64,000 nt of DNA from Neospora caninum Liverpool (lineage: Eukaryota > Apicomplexa > Conoidasida > Eucoccidiorida > Sarcocystidae), in assembly GCF_000208865.1 (NCBI RefSeq), contig NC_018390.1, positions 4,296,270-4,360,269 of the forward strand. Direction: 5' to 3'. Below the pieces are notes generated by a model. It searched no databases, was not told the origin of the DNA, and saw only the letters and a list, made by a program, of their open reading frames with translations. Below are positions 1 through 11,222 of the stretch, piece by piece (within the stretch, counting starts at the first letter, position 1; every line of letters begins with the position of its first letter). Made by a program: the position numbers and the translations under genes.

Positions 1-490
1 GGCGAGTTTCCGTTCCCTTCCGTTTTCTCCCTCCACAGAAAAAGCGTGAGGGATATGTGTCTTGCTCGATTTCCGCTCCGCCGCGCGGACAACATCTTTC
101 GCCGGTCCTGCTCCAAAGCTTGCGAGATCCTCTGCTGTCTCGAAGAGTCTGAGCTCTCCCCAGGGCGTTTTATCGTAGAGAAGGTCTAGCAAAGCGAGTG
201 CTTCGTTTCCCGCGACGCCGTCCGGCTGTCGATACACCCGGTCCTCGTCCATAATTCCCAACAGGTGTTCGAAAAGAGTCGACCTTTCCTTTTCGTCCAC
301 GCTCCAAAAGAGGCGCACATTCTTTTTGGCGTGGAAAGCCGTCTGTTCCCTGAAGGAAGAAAAGAAAACGCCCAGGTCTCATATGCGTCGCTCTCGGTTT
401 AAACCGCACATACCAGTCGGCCTTTCCTTGATCCCGCCCAGTCAGATGGACAGCCGATTTTTCCAGCTTCTTCACGTTTGTCGTCTTTCC
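1..490 (-). CDS. Unrecognised gene, two internal exons, runs off the left edge
   Basis: Two minus-strand exons can be supported: 490-414 and 349 to the window edge. The first follows an acceptor (gacaccag) and ends at a strong GTATGT donor in phase 2. The second follows a good acceptor (ttccttcag) in the matching phase. The joined frame is open to base 1. It gives about 140 residues of ordinary, charged, protein-like sequence, including KKLEKSAVHLTGRDQGKADW and then NVRLFWSVDEKERSTLFEHL. Upstream exons probably lie at 500-950 but cannot be fixed; an ATG at 943 opens a short frame that may or may not belong. I do not recognise the family. The gene is divergent from the TMEM184-like gene at 1144. 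Confidence 0.5.
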
Positions 491-1143
491 CTGGTGTCAA
501 CTGAAACTCGACAAAAGAATTTTTGCATCTCCGCGACTCGGTGGCGAGCCTGAAGCCAACTGTGACCCAGCGACGCTGACGGCGTCCGGTTCTGTCTCGA
601 TCTTCTCTCCGACACTTCGCGCTCGCTCTTTGGCCCCGGTCTTCCCTCCACGAAGATGGTGTTCTTTCTCTCGATTGCTTCGCGGCTTCTGCGAGATGTT
701 TCTTGCTTCCGTTCCCTCGTCTGAGACCTGTGTTTCCTTACTTCCCCCTCCTCAACCGCGTTTCCTCCGCACAAAATGACGGACTCTGCTCTCCTCGAGG
801 CTCCGGCTCTCGACCGGGGAAGCCCCCTGCCCTCTCCGACTGTGTCTGTAAGACGACCTAACTTGGCGGGGTGACCGGGTTCTCCGCCCCGTTCTTGACT
901 TCTCTGAAAAAACCGTATTGGTAGCTGGAATCAGATGAGCCATGTTCAAACGGAATTTCACATTGGGGCACGTTTTTTAAGTGTGTCCACGCATGTGCCG
1001 CGTGTATGTACAGCTCTCACCTTGAGGCGGATATCTCCGTCCTCAGTGTCTGGGCTTGCGCCTAGACCCTCGAAGGGGACTGGCACTGCGTTGAGAGGCG
1101 GCTTTTCGGCGGTTGAAGATAGGGTGTTTGTTTTCACTGAAGG
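491..1143. other. Divergent upstream region between the left-edge gene and the TMEM184-like gene
   Basis: No exon is supported with confidence here. The region should hold the 5' exon(s) of the minus-strand gene and the 5' untranslated region of the gene at 1144. An in-frame TGA at 1138-1140 lies two codons before the ATG at 1144, so that reading frame does not extend upstream without splicing. Confidence 0.4.
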
Positions 1144-1742
1144 ATGCGAATGTCCTGCCTCTTTCACGTCCAACTGGACCTGTTCTCCTGTGTATTTGAC
1201 GCGCAGCACTCGGCCTTCATCGACATCGGCTGGGTCTCTGCGCTCGGCTGCGTCTCTGCCCTCGTTGCTTGTCTCCTCTCGGGCATTTCGATCTTTCTCC
1301 ATCTTGCACATTACGCCTTCCCCTCGCTGCAAAAATATGTCGTCCGCATTCTCCTGTTTGTTCCTGTCTACGCCGGTGAGTCAGAAAACGCCAGTCCACG
1401 CCGCTTATCCGTCCTGTCCCCTATATACCCCGTTAGTTCACAGCCTCGGCACATACCTGCGTCTGCGCCAACCTACACCTCTCCACACCAATAGATCTAC
1501 GAGTATGGATCTGAATCCGTATGCCGAGCAGTAGACATGTCCATGTGTGCGTCTTCGCGGCCAACGGTATCGATCTCCGAGTCTCTTAGGTTCGCGCTGA
1601 ACCTCCCCGAAACGCAATCGTGGGGGTCCGAGCGAGATTCTCTGTACACTCCAATTCTATGCTTACACCTCACGGTGTTCAAACTTCCTCTTCAGTCTCC
1701 CCTTTTCTCTCTTCACGTGTCTATGTATACGCATGTGCATAC

Positions 1743-1775
<33 letters not shown>

Positions 1776-4700
1776 GTCAAATATACGCCTGCATGTATGG
1801 GTGTGTATCTGTTTGTTTGTGTGTGCACGTGTGTTTTGCTTGTGTTTGCAGTGTCTTCTCTGGTGATTTTGATTGTGCCGAGTCAGTTTGTGTACATTGA
1901 GGCGCTGCGAGACATGTGGGAAGCAGTCGTCGTGTACTCCTTCTTCTGTTTGATCCTTTCGCGCTGCGGTGGAGAAGACACGTGTGCGAGTGCGCTCAGC
2001 CGAGACCCAGGCTCTGTGCGCCATCCGCAGCCGGTCCCCTGTCTCCTGCGCGTCTGGAAGAAACTCCTGCGACTGCCCGCGACGGAGGCTGCGCTGCCTC
2101 CGCTCGGACGCCGGTTTGGGCAAAACGACGTGGCGCATGCAGTGAGCGGGAAGGAAAAGGAGGGGCCGCGTGCCGAGCGCGCAGGCGAGGAAGGTTCCAA
2201 CCCCGCCAGCGCACAGACGGCGCGAACCCCTCCAGGCTTCTACGGCCGAGAGGCCAGAAGAGACCGCTACGGTTCCAACCGCGACCGGAGACAGAATGCT
2301 TGGTTTGGAGAAGACAGTGTGCTGATGTGCAGAGAAGATGTACCCACTGACCTCGCCTTCGTCAAATGCTGCAAGCGGTGGATTCTCCAGTTCATTTTTG
2401 TAAGGAAAGCCAGGGGGCGAGGGGAGGGGTGTTTACCCTTTTGGAAAGAGATGCGGGGCGCCATAACCAGGCAGTCGCCCCGACCAAGCACAGACAAGTC
2501 CCTCTGGCTTTCTCTGTCTCGGCGTCTGTCGTCGTATCTCGGCTTCTACACCTTTCCCCACCTGTCGACCGCGCAATTTACCTGTGCTTCCTCTCTCCTG
2601 GTCTCTAACAGCGTTTTTCTCCCCTGCGATTTGCTTTAGTTGGCCTTCCTCCACTCCGGGCGCCGTCGCCTGTCACCCGTTTTCCTTTGATCCGTCGCGC
2701 GCCGCTCCTCTGTCGTTTCAGGTGAAGCCTACCATGGCGCTCGTCTCGCTGGTCATGTTCAGTGTCGGCAAGTACCACACGTTCGGCTTCCAAGTGCCCT
2801 ACATGATCATCTACAACATTTCCATCTGTGGCGCTCTCTACGCCCTCGGTTTGTTCTATCTCGCCACGCGCAAGCTCCCCGCTCTGGTAAATCGCCAATT
2901 CTTTTCTCTCCCAGACACTTTCGACGTGTGACACATGCCGACGTGTACTTTATAAATAAATATATATATATATATGCATATATGTGTATATATATATATA
3001 TATATGTACACATGTATTTGTGGGTATGTGCAGTGATGTCCTGTCCACGGAAATAGTTGTCTGTTGCGGTGGAAGAATCGTGGGTCGGGTTTGTGTAGTT
3101 CTGCGATGTAAGCGACGTTTCGTTTGTCTTGCAAAAACATCTGAATGAATGCGTGCGCGTGCGTGGTGCGTAGATGTAAACACAGGCGACCGACGGCGAG
3201 CGTATTTGTGAATTCGAGATCACTTTGCATACGTTTAAATCCAAAGCCAACAAAGAACCGCGCCTTTTGCTTCCTTGATTCTCGGGTTGTTCACACTTTT
3301 CCTGTCCGCTCTCTTCCTTTTACAGATCTAAGCATATGTAAAGTTAAACCTATAGAATTATCTATATGTATGTGTACATGCTCAGGCGGGAAATGTGTAG
3401 GTCTAAAGGCAAGTACGCATGTCGGATGTGTGTACTTCGGTAGGTGCGGTGTCTGCCTGAATCGTGTCTGTGTCGTGTTCCTCCTCGGGGTTTTGCCCGG
3501 TTTTCAGCTGTTTCTTCTGGTGTTTGTCCCTCGACAGCTCCAGTTCCACCCTGTGGCGAAGTTCTTCGCGATGAAGCTGGTAATTGTCGCGACGTGGTAC
3601 CAGGCCTTCTTCCTTGGCATCATCGACGGAATGACCGTCCGAGATGTGACAGTGAGCACACCTGCCCCAACGCCATTCTGGCGCTTTCGAGTCTCCTCAG
3701 GAGAAAGCAGACAGGGAGGGCAACTCGCTCTCCTTTTCTCTCTCTCTTGATCTCTCGCTCGTTCTTTCTCTCTGTCTCTCTCTTGTTCTCCCTCTTTCTC
3801 TCGTGTTCTCTCTTTCCTCTCTTCTCTCTTTCTCTCTCTTGTTCTCTCTTTCCTCTCTTCTCTCTTTCTCTTGTTCTCTCTCTCTTTCTCGTTCGTAGTG
3901 AAGGCATGCGACGAGCTGCTTCCCACGATCTTGTGCACGTGGGCGACAGTTTTCCACCTTTTCCGGCGGTGCCCGAGTGTGTGTCCACGCGTCTCTCCTA
4001 AACCGTAAACGCGGTGTCTTCCGTGTCGTTTTCTTTTTTCCAGAAGTGGACGAACTGGCTCTTGTGCATCGAGATGCCGTTGTTCGCGTTGCTGAACGCG
4101 TACGCCTACCCCGTCCTCGAGTTCCTGCCGTCTGCGGAGGCGCATGAGCCCCACAGCCTGTCCAGCTACGATCCCTTCCAGTCTTCTTCTGCCCCCGGCA
4201 ATGTCACTGTCGGCAAGGCTGTCTCTTCCTCAACTGCTGATCTGCCAGGTAAAAGAGAGGCCTCGCAACAAGCTCCACGCGCGCATATTCCCGTGCTTTT
4301 TTCGCGTCTCCTCTCCGTGTGCTCTGCATGTGTCGCGCGTTTTCTCGGGGGATTTCCGGTACTTTTCCGCGTAGGCCTCGACAAGGCGCAGCCGGGAGTC
4401 GTCCAGGGCGTGGCGATCGGAGACGTAGCGCAAGGGGGGGGAAGCCCAAAGCCGTCTTCGCCCCAGAACGGAAACAATTTCGCGCTCGCAGCCTCTTCCT
4501 CGAGTTCCGCCTTCAGCGAAGTCGGCGGCGCCGTCGCGGCTGCAGCTTCCAAGATCGACGCGACTCTCCACGTCGCCGCGACGACGATCGGACGGCCCTT
4601 CCATGGTAAAGAAAGAAAACAGACCAGAGAAGGGGAAGACAACGAAAAGGGTCGTTCAACTATTCATGCGAGCGGTAGTTAAACCCTGGACTGGGAAAGA

Positions 4701-5691
4701 AGAAACTCGAGAGGAAGGAATCGACAGCTGTTGGGAACGCGGGAGACGCCAGTTCTCTTCGAAAAGTTTCCGTGCGTCGTGTCCGCGTACGAGAGCGGGG
4801 CTCGCCCCAAAAAAAGGTCGACAGCTGGGGCTTTTCCTGCCGTTCGGCGCGCGCCGCCTTCCGGTTCCTTGCAGGCATCAGCTGCGTCGCGGATCCTGCG
4901 GCGCGCGAAGTGGCTCTGCGAAACGTGAAAGACGCCGTCCTTATGTCAGACGTGGTCACTGACGCCTACTACAATTTCCACGCAAAGTACAACCAACATG
5001 CGCTGCTTATCAATGAACCGCCGGTAAGAAACGCACACGCTCTCAAGCACCGAATACACATATATACATATATATACATACACAAATGTAAAAATGCATG
5101 TTTGTATATACAGGCGTGTACGTGTGTGTTCATATGTATCTCTTTATAAATATGTACATATATATTGTGAGTATGTGTCTGTGTGGCAGATGTGTCTTAT
5201 TCAGCGTCATTTTCCTCAGGGGAAGTCGTGCGGCTTGTGTCAAGTGCCTGTTTGTGTCTTTCTCGGTCTTCTTTCTCGTGTCTTGACAGCCGGAAACTCA
5301 GAGTCCTCGAGAGAGCGTGCGCGATGACAGTCCTTTCAATTCCCCCCGGTCCAAGCAGACTGGGCTCTCTGTGGGGGCGGCGCTGAGTTCTTCCGAGCCT
5401 TCGGTTCCGACTTCTGCGCCTTCCGCTCCTTCTCTCTCTTCTCTCTCCTCTTCCGTGCCCTCGTTTTCTCTCAAGTTCGTGCCTGAAGCAGGCTCCCGCT
5501 TGTCGTCCGCGCCGGCTTCCTGCTCGTCGCGCGAAGACCCCAGGAAGAAAGACGAGTTTTTCGCGCTCTTCCCTGCGGAGGCGACGCGAGAGGCTGAGAC
5601 AGTCGAGGGCGAGACGTGCCGAGACAGCGAAGGCCACGCCGTGCATGCGGTGCGCGTCACGTCCAGCGCGTCTCATCCCGGGGTACCGTGA
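1144..5691 (+). CDS. TMEM184 / organic solute transporter alpha-like multi-pass membrane protein
   Basis: Exons: 1144-1375, 1852-2399, 2722-2886, 3538-3651, 4044-4248, 4375-4605, 4875-5023, 5290-5691, giving 681 residues. All junctions are GT-AG and in phase. The family is the Solute_trans_a (DUF300) group, multi-pass proteins of plasma and endomembranes. Visible signatures are FVPVYAVSSLV (about 72-82), the ALRDMWEAVVVYSFF block followed by GGE (about 95-118), and VKPTMALVSLVMFSVGKYHT around 260. Next come LQFHPVAKFFAMKLVIVATW and the WTNWLLCIEMPLFALLNAYA helix. After GGE there is a roughly 120-residue polar loop (about 119-245) absent from the compact family. The C-terminus is a Ser-rich tail, which explains the length against about 400 in animals. 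A TGA two codons upstream supports the ATG. The substrate cannot be inferred. Introns hold (TA)n and pyrimidine tracts. Confidence 0.85.
1748..1775. repeat. (TA)n microsatellite in intron 1 of the TMEM184-like gene
   Basis: An uninterrupted AT dinucleotide run lies inside the 1376-1851 intron. Confidence 0.9.
2952..3007. repeat. (TA)n-rich microsatellite in intron 3 of the TMEM184-like gene
   Basis: Two TA runs are separated by a short interruption (gcatatatgtg), within the 2887-3537 intron. Confidence 0.85.
3725..3895. repeat. Pyrimidine-rich (TCTC/TTCTC) tract in intron 4 of the TMEM184-like gene
   Basis: About 170 bases are almost purely C and T on the plus strand, with imperfect repeats of TCTCTCTTGTTCTCTC-type units. 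The long frames over it on either strand are compositional artefacts. Confidence 0.85.
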
Positions 5692-7863
5692 AAGAGGCGA
5701 AAGGAGCTTCAAAGAGCAGAGGAGACAGAAGAGAGCAATGAGAGAGAAGAGGGAAATGAGAGAGGAGGGAGCAATGAGAGAGGGGAGAGAGAGCGATGAA
5801 GGACAGGGGGAAACGAGAGGAAACTCGTAGGGAGGAGAGGAAAGATTTTCACGTTTTCAACTGCTCGTGCGCCAGACAAGGGAACAAAGAGGTAAAAGGA
5901 GAGGACGCAGACTGGAGTGAAGTCATCTCGTCTCATGTTTGTTTCTTTTTGTTTCTTCTCGGCTCCTTTCCGATGCCTCCTGGCGTACATTTTGAAGGGA
6001 ACGGCGCGAGTGTTGGCAAGGAGACCTCGGCGGGTCTCTTTTCCTTCATTTCTTCCTTTCTGCATGCATGTGGGGTTATCTCGCATCCTCCGCTCCGGGG
6101 GGAAGTGCGTGCATTTAAAAGGGTAGGTGAACCTACGAAAGAATGCCGCGTAGGGGCCCTACCACAAAGTTGTTCATGCATTTGGATATTTCCAGATGTG
6201 TAGATATATACGCATGTTTGCAAAGGTGATCGGGTGTACATACACCTCGATACGGTCACGTGCATGCATGTGCATCTTTTTCGTGCGTTTTATCGGTGGT
6301 GCATGCGGCTGATCGACGGTTTCTGTCTTTCGTTCTGTAAAGGTGACACCCCGACGGGGCGCCTCTTTTTTTGTCTGTCGTCACTGCGTGCCCTCTTTGT
6401 CGCCTCTTCTTCCACTTATTCGTCTGCATCGTCTTGGTTTTCCTTTTTAAAAACGACAAACTTGGAGTCGCTACATAGATTGTTCGGTCTTGTCGTTCGG
6501 CCACATGCTGGTAAATCCCACTTCGTATCCACGAGGACAGGGAGAAGTCTCAGGGCGCCAGAAAATCAACATTGAGGATCCTCTCTTTCTCTAGGGGATT
6601 GTCCCCCTCCGCCGTGCCAGGTTTCCCATCGTGGTCCCGCGATTAGGCTTCCTCTCGCGGTTCATCTCCGTTCTCATCCGCAAACCTCTGTGGCGGGTCT
6701 TCTCGCTCTCTTCTGTTGTCGCTCATCCTCTGGAGCTGTCTTGCTCCTGCGCCTGGAAATATAGGGCCCTCTAGGCGTTTCCCCGCCCTTCCCTTTTCTC
6801 TCCTTTTTTCCGTCTCTCTCGTTTTGTCTCCTTTCGCGCGATGCGAACAGCGCAGGGGCTTCACGAGCCAACAGACTAAGAGCCAGACCGAAACTCAACC
6901 AAATGCGTTCTACGCACATATCCATATATCTCCAAATATCTCCACGTATATCCATTTAAATGTATATGTGTGTGTGAGTGTACATGTGCCTGTGCGTGAA
7001 TTTCTTGTTTCTATATGTATACATGAAAATGCATATATACACACATGAAAAAACGTCTTCTGGTCTCGCAGGCGTGGAGTCTCGAGTGTTTTCAGGAGAG
7101 ACGTGAGTCTTTCGCGGATCTAGATCGATCAGCAGAGGGCAAGAGGGTCTTCAACAAAAGGGACAAAACGGACAGGAACAAGAGGCCGAACAAAACGTGA
7201 CCAAGAAAAGATGAACAGCCAAAGAAACGCAGAGACACGACATGGCACCTCCGACTAGAATCGGCCGCCATCTAATTAAATTTCAAAAGGGGGAGGATTT
7301 GCTCTCTTTCTTCTCCTTTCTCTCCTTTCGTTTCTTCTCTCTTCTCTCCTGTTGTCTCTTCTCTCTCTTCGCTCGCTTTATCTTTCCTCTCTCCCATTCT
7401 CTCTCTCTCCTTTTCCCTCTTTCTTCTCTTCTCTCTCTCCTCTCGCCTTGCGTCTCCTGCCGTCATCTCCCTTGTCCTCTTTCGTCCCTCCGATGTCTTC
7501 CTCTGTTCAGTAAGGTGCACATCGGCCATGATTCGAATTGAAAGGTGAGCCTCCAGGCGTGTCCGCGTCTCTGCTGCTGTCTCCTTTTGGCCAACGGTGG
7601 TTTCGGATGTTCAGGCGCTTCTGTTTGGCGGGTGCGACGCGAGAGTCCTCTTCGTCTGCCTGCAGGGGAGACAGGCAGAAGACAGTGTGGGGTGGCTCTA
7701 GAAAGCGCAAGAAAGCCTCCCACCTTGGCAAGCCGTCGCTGCGAAACAGCAGTCCTTCCTGGGAGCATAAAGCTGGAGAGACCCCCGAGACTCGACGAGG
7801 CACGGTTCCCGAGCTTACAGCAACGGGCGCAAAGAGAAGACTACGGAGAAGACAGAGAGAGGA
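5692..7863. other. Convergent intergenic region
   Basis: This holds the 3' flanks of the TMEM184-like gene (+) and the WDR89-like gene (-). A pyrimidine-rich stretch lies at about 7300-7500. TGCATGCATG occurs at 6061 and 6261, but the motif is frequent in this kind of genome and here sits at 3' ends. An AT-rich stretch lies at about 6910-7050. No coding exon is supported. Confidence 0.5.
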
Positions 7864-10684
7864 CTAACGGACGAAAGGGGCGTGCACAGAAGGAAGTGGG
7901 GAGAAGAATGGCTTTCCTGCGTCCTTCGGCCGCGCAGGGAGCGCCGCTCTTCGCTCTCTTACCAGCTCCTGCTTCCACGCACACAGGCGTCCGTCTTCCC
8001 CGCAAGTCACCACGACGAAGGACGAGAAAGGCGCACCGGCAGGAAACGCAAGGTGGGCTGCGGAGGAGGAAAAGGAGGAGGGAATCGTCGTTGCGTCTCT
8101 GCGAAACACGAAAAGCGCCGCATGCGCGCAGAATGAAGACCAGCTGATCTCACCAACGAGTGAAGAGCCAGGCAGGAAGGGGGAGCGAAAAACAAGAAAC
8201 GGAAAAACAGAAACAGCGAAACGAAACGGACAAAAAAATGAGAAAAGGGTAAAAAACGCACACGATGTGAAAAAAAAGACTGAAACAAAAGCGAATCGCT
8301 GTACTCTCACTCCGTCCTCCTATGCGTGTCTCTCCTTCGTTTTTTCATCTTCGCTTCTATTTTCTCCTTCCCTCTCCCTTTCTTTTCTGTTTCCTCTTTT
8401 TCTACTCGTTTTTCTCTTCTCTCTCTTCTTCTCGTTCCTCTCTCTTCTCTCTCTTCTTCTCGTTCCTCTCTCTTCTCTCTCTTCTTCTCGTTCCTCTCTT
8501 TTCTCTCTCTTCCCTCTCCTCCCTCTTCTTCTCTCTCTTCCCTCTCCTCTCTCTTCCTCTCTCTTCCTCTCTCTCTTTTCTCTCTCTTCCCTCTCCTCTC
8601 TCTTCCTCTCTCTCTTTTCTCTCTCTTCCCTCTCCTCTCTCTTCTTCTCTCTCTTTTCTCTCTCTTCCCTCTCCTCTCTCTTCTTATCTCTCTTTTCTCT
8701 CTCTTCCCTCTCCTCTCTCTTCTTATCTCTCTTTTCTCTCTCTTCCCTCTCCTCTCTCTTCTTATCTCTCTTTTCTCTCTCTTCCCTCTCCTCTCTCTTC
8801 TTATCTCTCTTTTCTCTCTCCTCTCTCTTCTTCTCTCTCTTTTCTCTCTCTTCCCTCTCCTCTCTCTTCTTATCTCTCTTTTCTCTCTCTTCCCTCTCCT
8901 CTCTCTTCTTATCTCTCTTTTCTCTCTCTTCCCTCTCCTCTCTCTTCTTATCTCTCTTTTCTCTCTCTTCCCTCTCCTCTCTCTTCTTATCTCTCTTTTC
9001 TCTCTCTTCCCTCTCCTCTCTCTTCTTATCTCTCTTTTCTCTCTCTTCCCTCTCCTCTCTCTTCTCTCTCTTTTGCGCACCTGACGAGGCCAGTGTGGCC
9101 CGAGCGAGTCGGCGGGACGGCGAATTGCGCCGCAGGCAGGAGACCGTCGAGGTTCGCGTGGAAGAGCACCAAGTTCCCCTCGACGCTGCCTGAAAATCAA
9201 AGAAAAAGACGCCGAGCGAGCGGGAGGCAATCGAGGGAGAAGCACGAGGAGAACTCCGGCCCGCGCGCACTGGAACAAGAAAAGCATATCCGAACACGGC
9301 TCTGTTCCCCTCCGCAAAATGGAAAGACAAGCGAGGAAAGGCCCGAAACTTGGACCGTCATGAGCAGACGCGCCAGGAAAAACGCGTTCTTTCGAGAACG
9401 GAGCGAAACGGGCACCGTTCTGGTGAGGGCCGCACACAACAGCGCGAACGGGTCAGCTATCTTGCATGCGGGAAGAGAGGGACAGAGAAAAGACTCCGAG
9501 ACAGAGAAACAGCTCCGAGAGAAGGAACGCGACGACGGGTGAGGAAGGCTACCCGCAAGGAGGAAGAGTCTGCCGGATGCGTGTTCGTAGAAGCTTTCGA
9601 TGATGCATCCGCCGCTCTCTGCCACCGTGAGAGCAGGGTGGTTTCTGAGTTGTTGCCAGTCGGCCTTCTTCTCGATTTGCCATCCCGCGTTCTCCCTTTG
9701 TCCGTTCAGCTCTCCGTCGGTCTCCATTTCTTCTTCTCTCTCGGCGGAGGCGAACTTCTGCGCGAGACCAGAGAGGTGCCAGAGGGCGACGTCTTCCATC
9801 GGGCTCGTCACGCAAATGCAGTCGTCCTCGGGGCCCAGGACAGAGAGGTTCTTCACCGGTCTTCCGTGCGAAAAGCATCCGACCATCATCCGGTCTTCTT
9901 CTTCGTCCGGCAGATCGTCGCTGTCGCCTCCCGGCGCTGCAGGAGCGGACGAAGACGGAAGATCACCGTTCCATTTGCCTCGGGTGAGGTCGTAGACGCA
10001 GACGAGTTGGTCTTCTGCTCCAGAGAAGAGGAGGTGGTCAGCAGTGGGGTGGAAGAGGAGAGCAGTGACCGTGTCGGAGTGCGCCTCGACGCGCGCGAGC
10101 GCGTTTTGCGGGCCGAACTCGGCCTTTTTGTCCTTTCCTTTCTTCCGTCGCCCGCTACAGGGCGCCTGAGCAGACGCCTCCTCGCGTCCCGAGCACGACT
10201 TTACTCCCCCGCGGAGATCGAAGAGCCAGCAGATGTTTTTCACGCTCGTCGCGAGCAGCGAATCCGAGCTGTTCAGCGACACCGTCCAGACTTCCGCGTC
10301 GGTGCTCCCCGCAGGAGCCAGGCGGAGAGTCCCCACGCACGGCGCAGCCGACGGCAGTCGGGAGTCCCAGAGGCGCACAGTTCCGTCTTGCGAGGCGGAG
10401 GCGAGGACGTGCGGCGAGGAGGAGAAGAAGGAGAGATGGGTGATCTGGGAGGCGTGCGCGAAGGGAATTTCGGAAGTTGGTGAGAAGGTGAATGGGTCAA
10501 GGAACAGCAGGGAACGCGAGGAAGAAGACACGCACAGTCGAGACGCGGTGCTGTTGCATACGACATGCTGGAGAAAGGGAGGCGACGCAGAAGGAGCAGA
10601 GAAGGAGGCCTGGAGCGTGAACGGGTAGCTGTCGACACAAGAGTTCCCTGGAGAGCAGGAGAGCAGAGACAACGGAGTCGCCAT
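7864..10684 (-). CDS. WDR89: WDR89-like WD40 repeat protein
   Basis: Exons (minus strand): 10684-9553, 9189-9081, 8098-7864, giving 491 residues. The phases agree across both introns (1 and 2). WD40 repeats of a beta-propeller are visible as ASASQDGTVRLWDS near residue 93, LLATSVKNICWLFDLRGG, LLFSGAEDQLVCVYDLTRG, a degenerate CICVTSPMEDVALWHLSG, GSVEGNLVLFHANLDG across the first intron, and a last repeat VVVTCGEDGRLCAW. The order, the cluster of Asp/Glu before the fourth repeat and the closing GHTGLVR then GEDG..W segment match WDR89. That protein is a scaffold of poorly defined role, 387 residues in vertebrates. Acidic and Ser/Pro insertions account for the extra length. Intron 2 (8099-9080) carries a large minisatellite. 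The assignment to WDR89 rather than another WD40 protein is a motif judgement. Confidence 0.75.
8338..9073. repeat. 39-bp pyrimidine minisatellite in intron 2 of the WDR89-like gene
   Basis: About 730 bases are almost only C and T on the plus strand. From about 8586 to 9070 they resolve into roughly a dozen near-identical 39-bp units, with one shortened copy near 8820. The unit is a multiple of three, so frames stay open on both strands (Leu/Ser/Phe on plus, Arg/Glu/Lys on minus, 13-residue period). These frames are not genes. The transcribed minus strand is a long purine tract. Confidence 0.9.
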
Positions 10685-11167
10685 TCTCTCACGACACCGG
10701 GGAAGGCCAGAGCGTCCCTTTGTGGGAAGAAAGAGGGCAAACCGTTCAGGGACGAGACCGTCTCATTTGGATCGGCGGGGCGGAAGGAGCGGATTCGGCT
10801 CCGGTCGCTTCACGGAGTTTTTCCCGAGCGAGAGAGACCACCGGCAGCGCCGTGCAGAGAAAATTCGAGGGAAAGGGTTCGCGAGTCCCTCTGAAAGGAA
10901 ACGCGAAAAAGCGAAGCCTGGCAGGAACACCTCACCGGCTTTCTTCAGGACGATGTAAGACGCGAAGCAACGCTGTAAGCACGCCCGCCACGGGTTGTAG
11001 CACAGCTCCGGCGACGAGGAAAGAACGCGGGGGAGAAAGAAAAGGGAAAAAGACTGGAAGGACTCCTTTCTGTCGCGCCTTCTCCAGTCTGCACGTTCAT
11101 GCCGGAAAATCCTCAAAGGAACTTCCCGCTCTCTCGTAATTTGAGCCCATCGAAACAGTCGACGCTC

Positions 11168-11177
11168 GCATGCATGC
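11168..11177. promoter_or_regulatory. GCATGCATGC palindrome (candidate AP2-type site)
   Basis: GCATGCATGC contains overlapping TGCATGC cores, about 480 bases upstream of the WDR89-like start codon, with a second TGCATGC at 11216-11222. TGCATGC is a known enriched promoter motif in Toxoplasma bound by AP2 factors. Function at this site is inference. Confidence 0.35.
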
Positions 11178-11215
11178 AGCATTTTCACAGAAAACTGCAT
11201 GGGCGGATTCAGCGA

Positions 11216-11222
11216 TGCATGC
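11216..11222. promoter_or_regulatory. TGCATGC motif (candidate AP2-type site)
   Basis: This is the second copy, 40 bases from the palindrome at 11168, in the same upstream region. The pairing makes chance somewhat less likely, but the motif also occurs at 3' flanks in this window. Confidence 0.3.

Noticed and set aside
6061..6270. TGCATGCATG motifs as promoter elements
   Set aside because: They lie in a convergent 3'-3' region, where a promoter role is unlikely. The motif is simply common here.
8267..9542. Long frames of 300-406 codons on both strands over the CT repeat
   Set aside because: They are period-39 repeat artefacts (Leu/Ser/Phe or Arg/Glu/Lys) lying in the WDR89-like intron.
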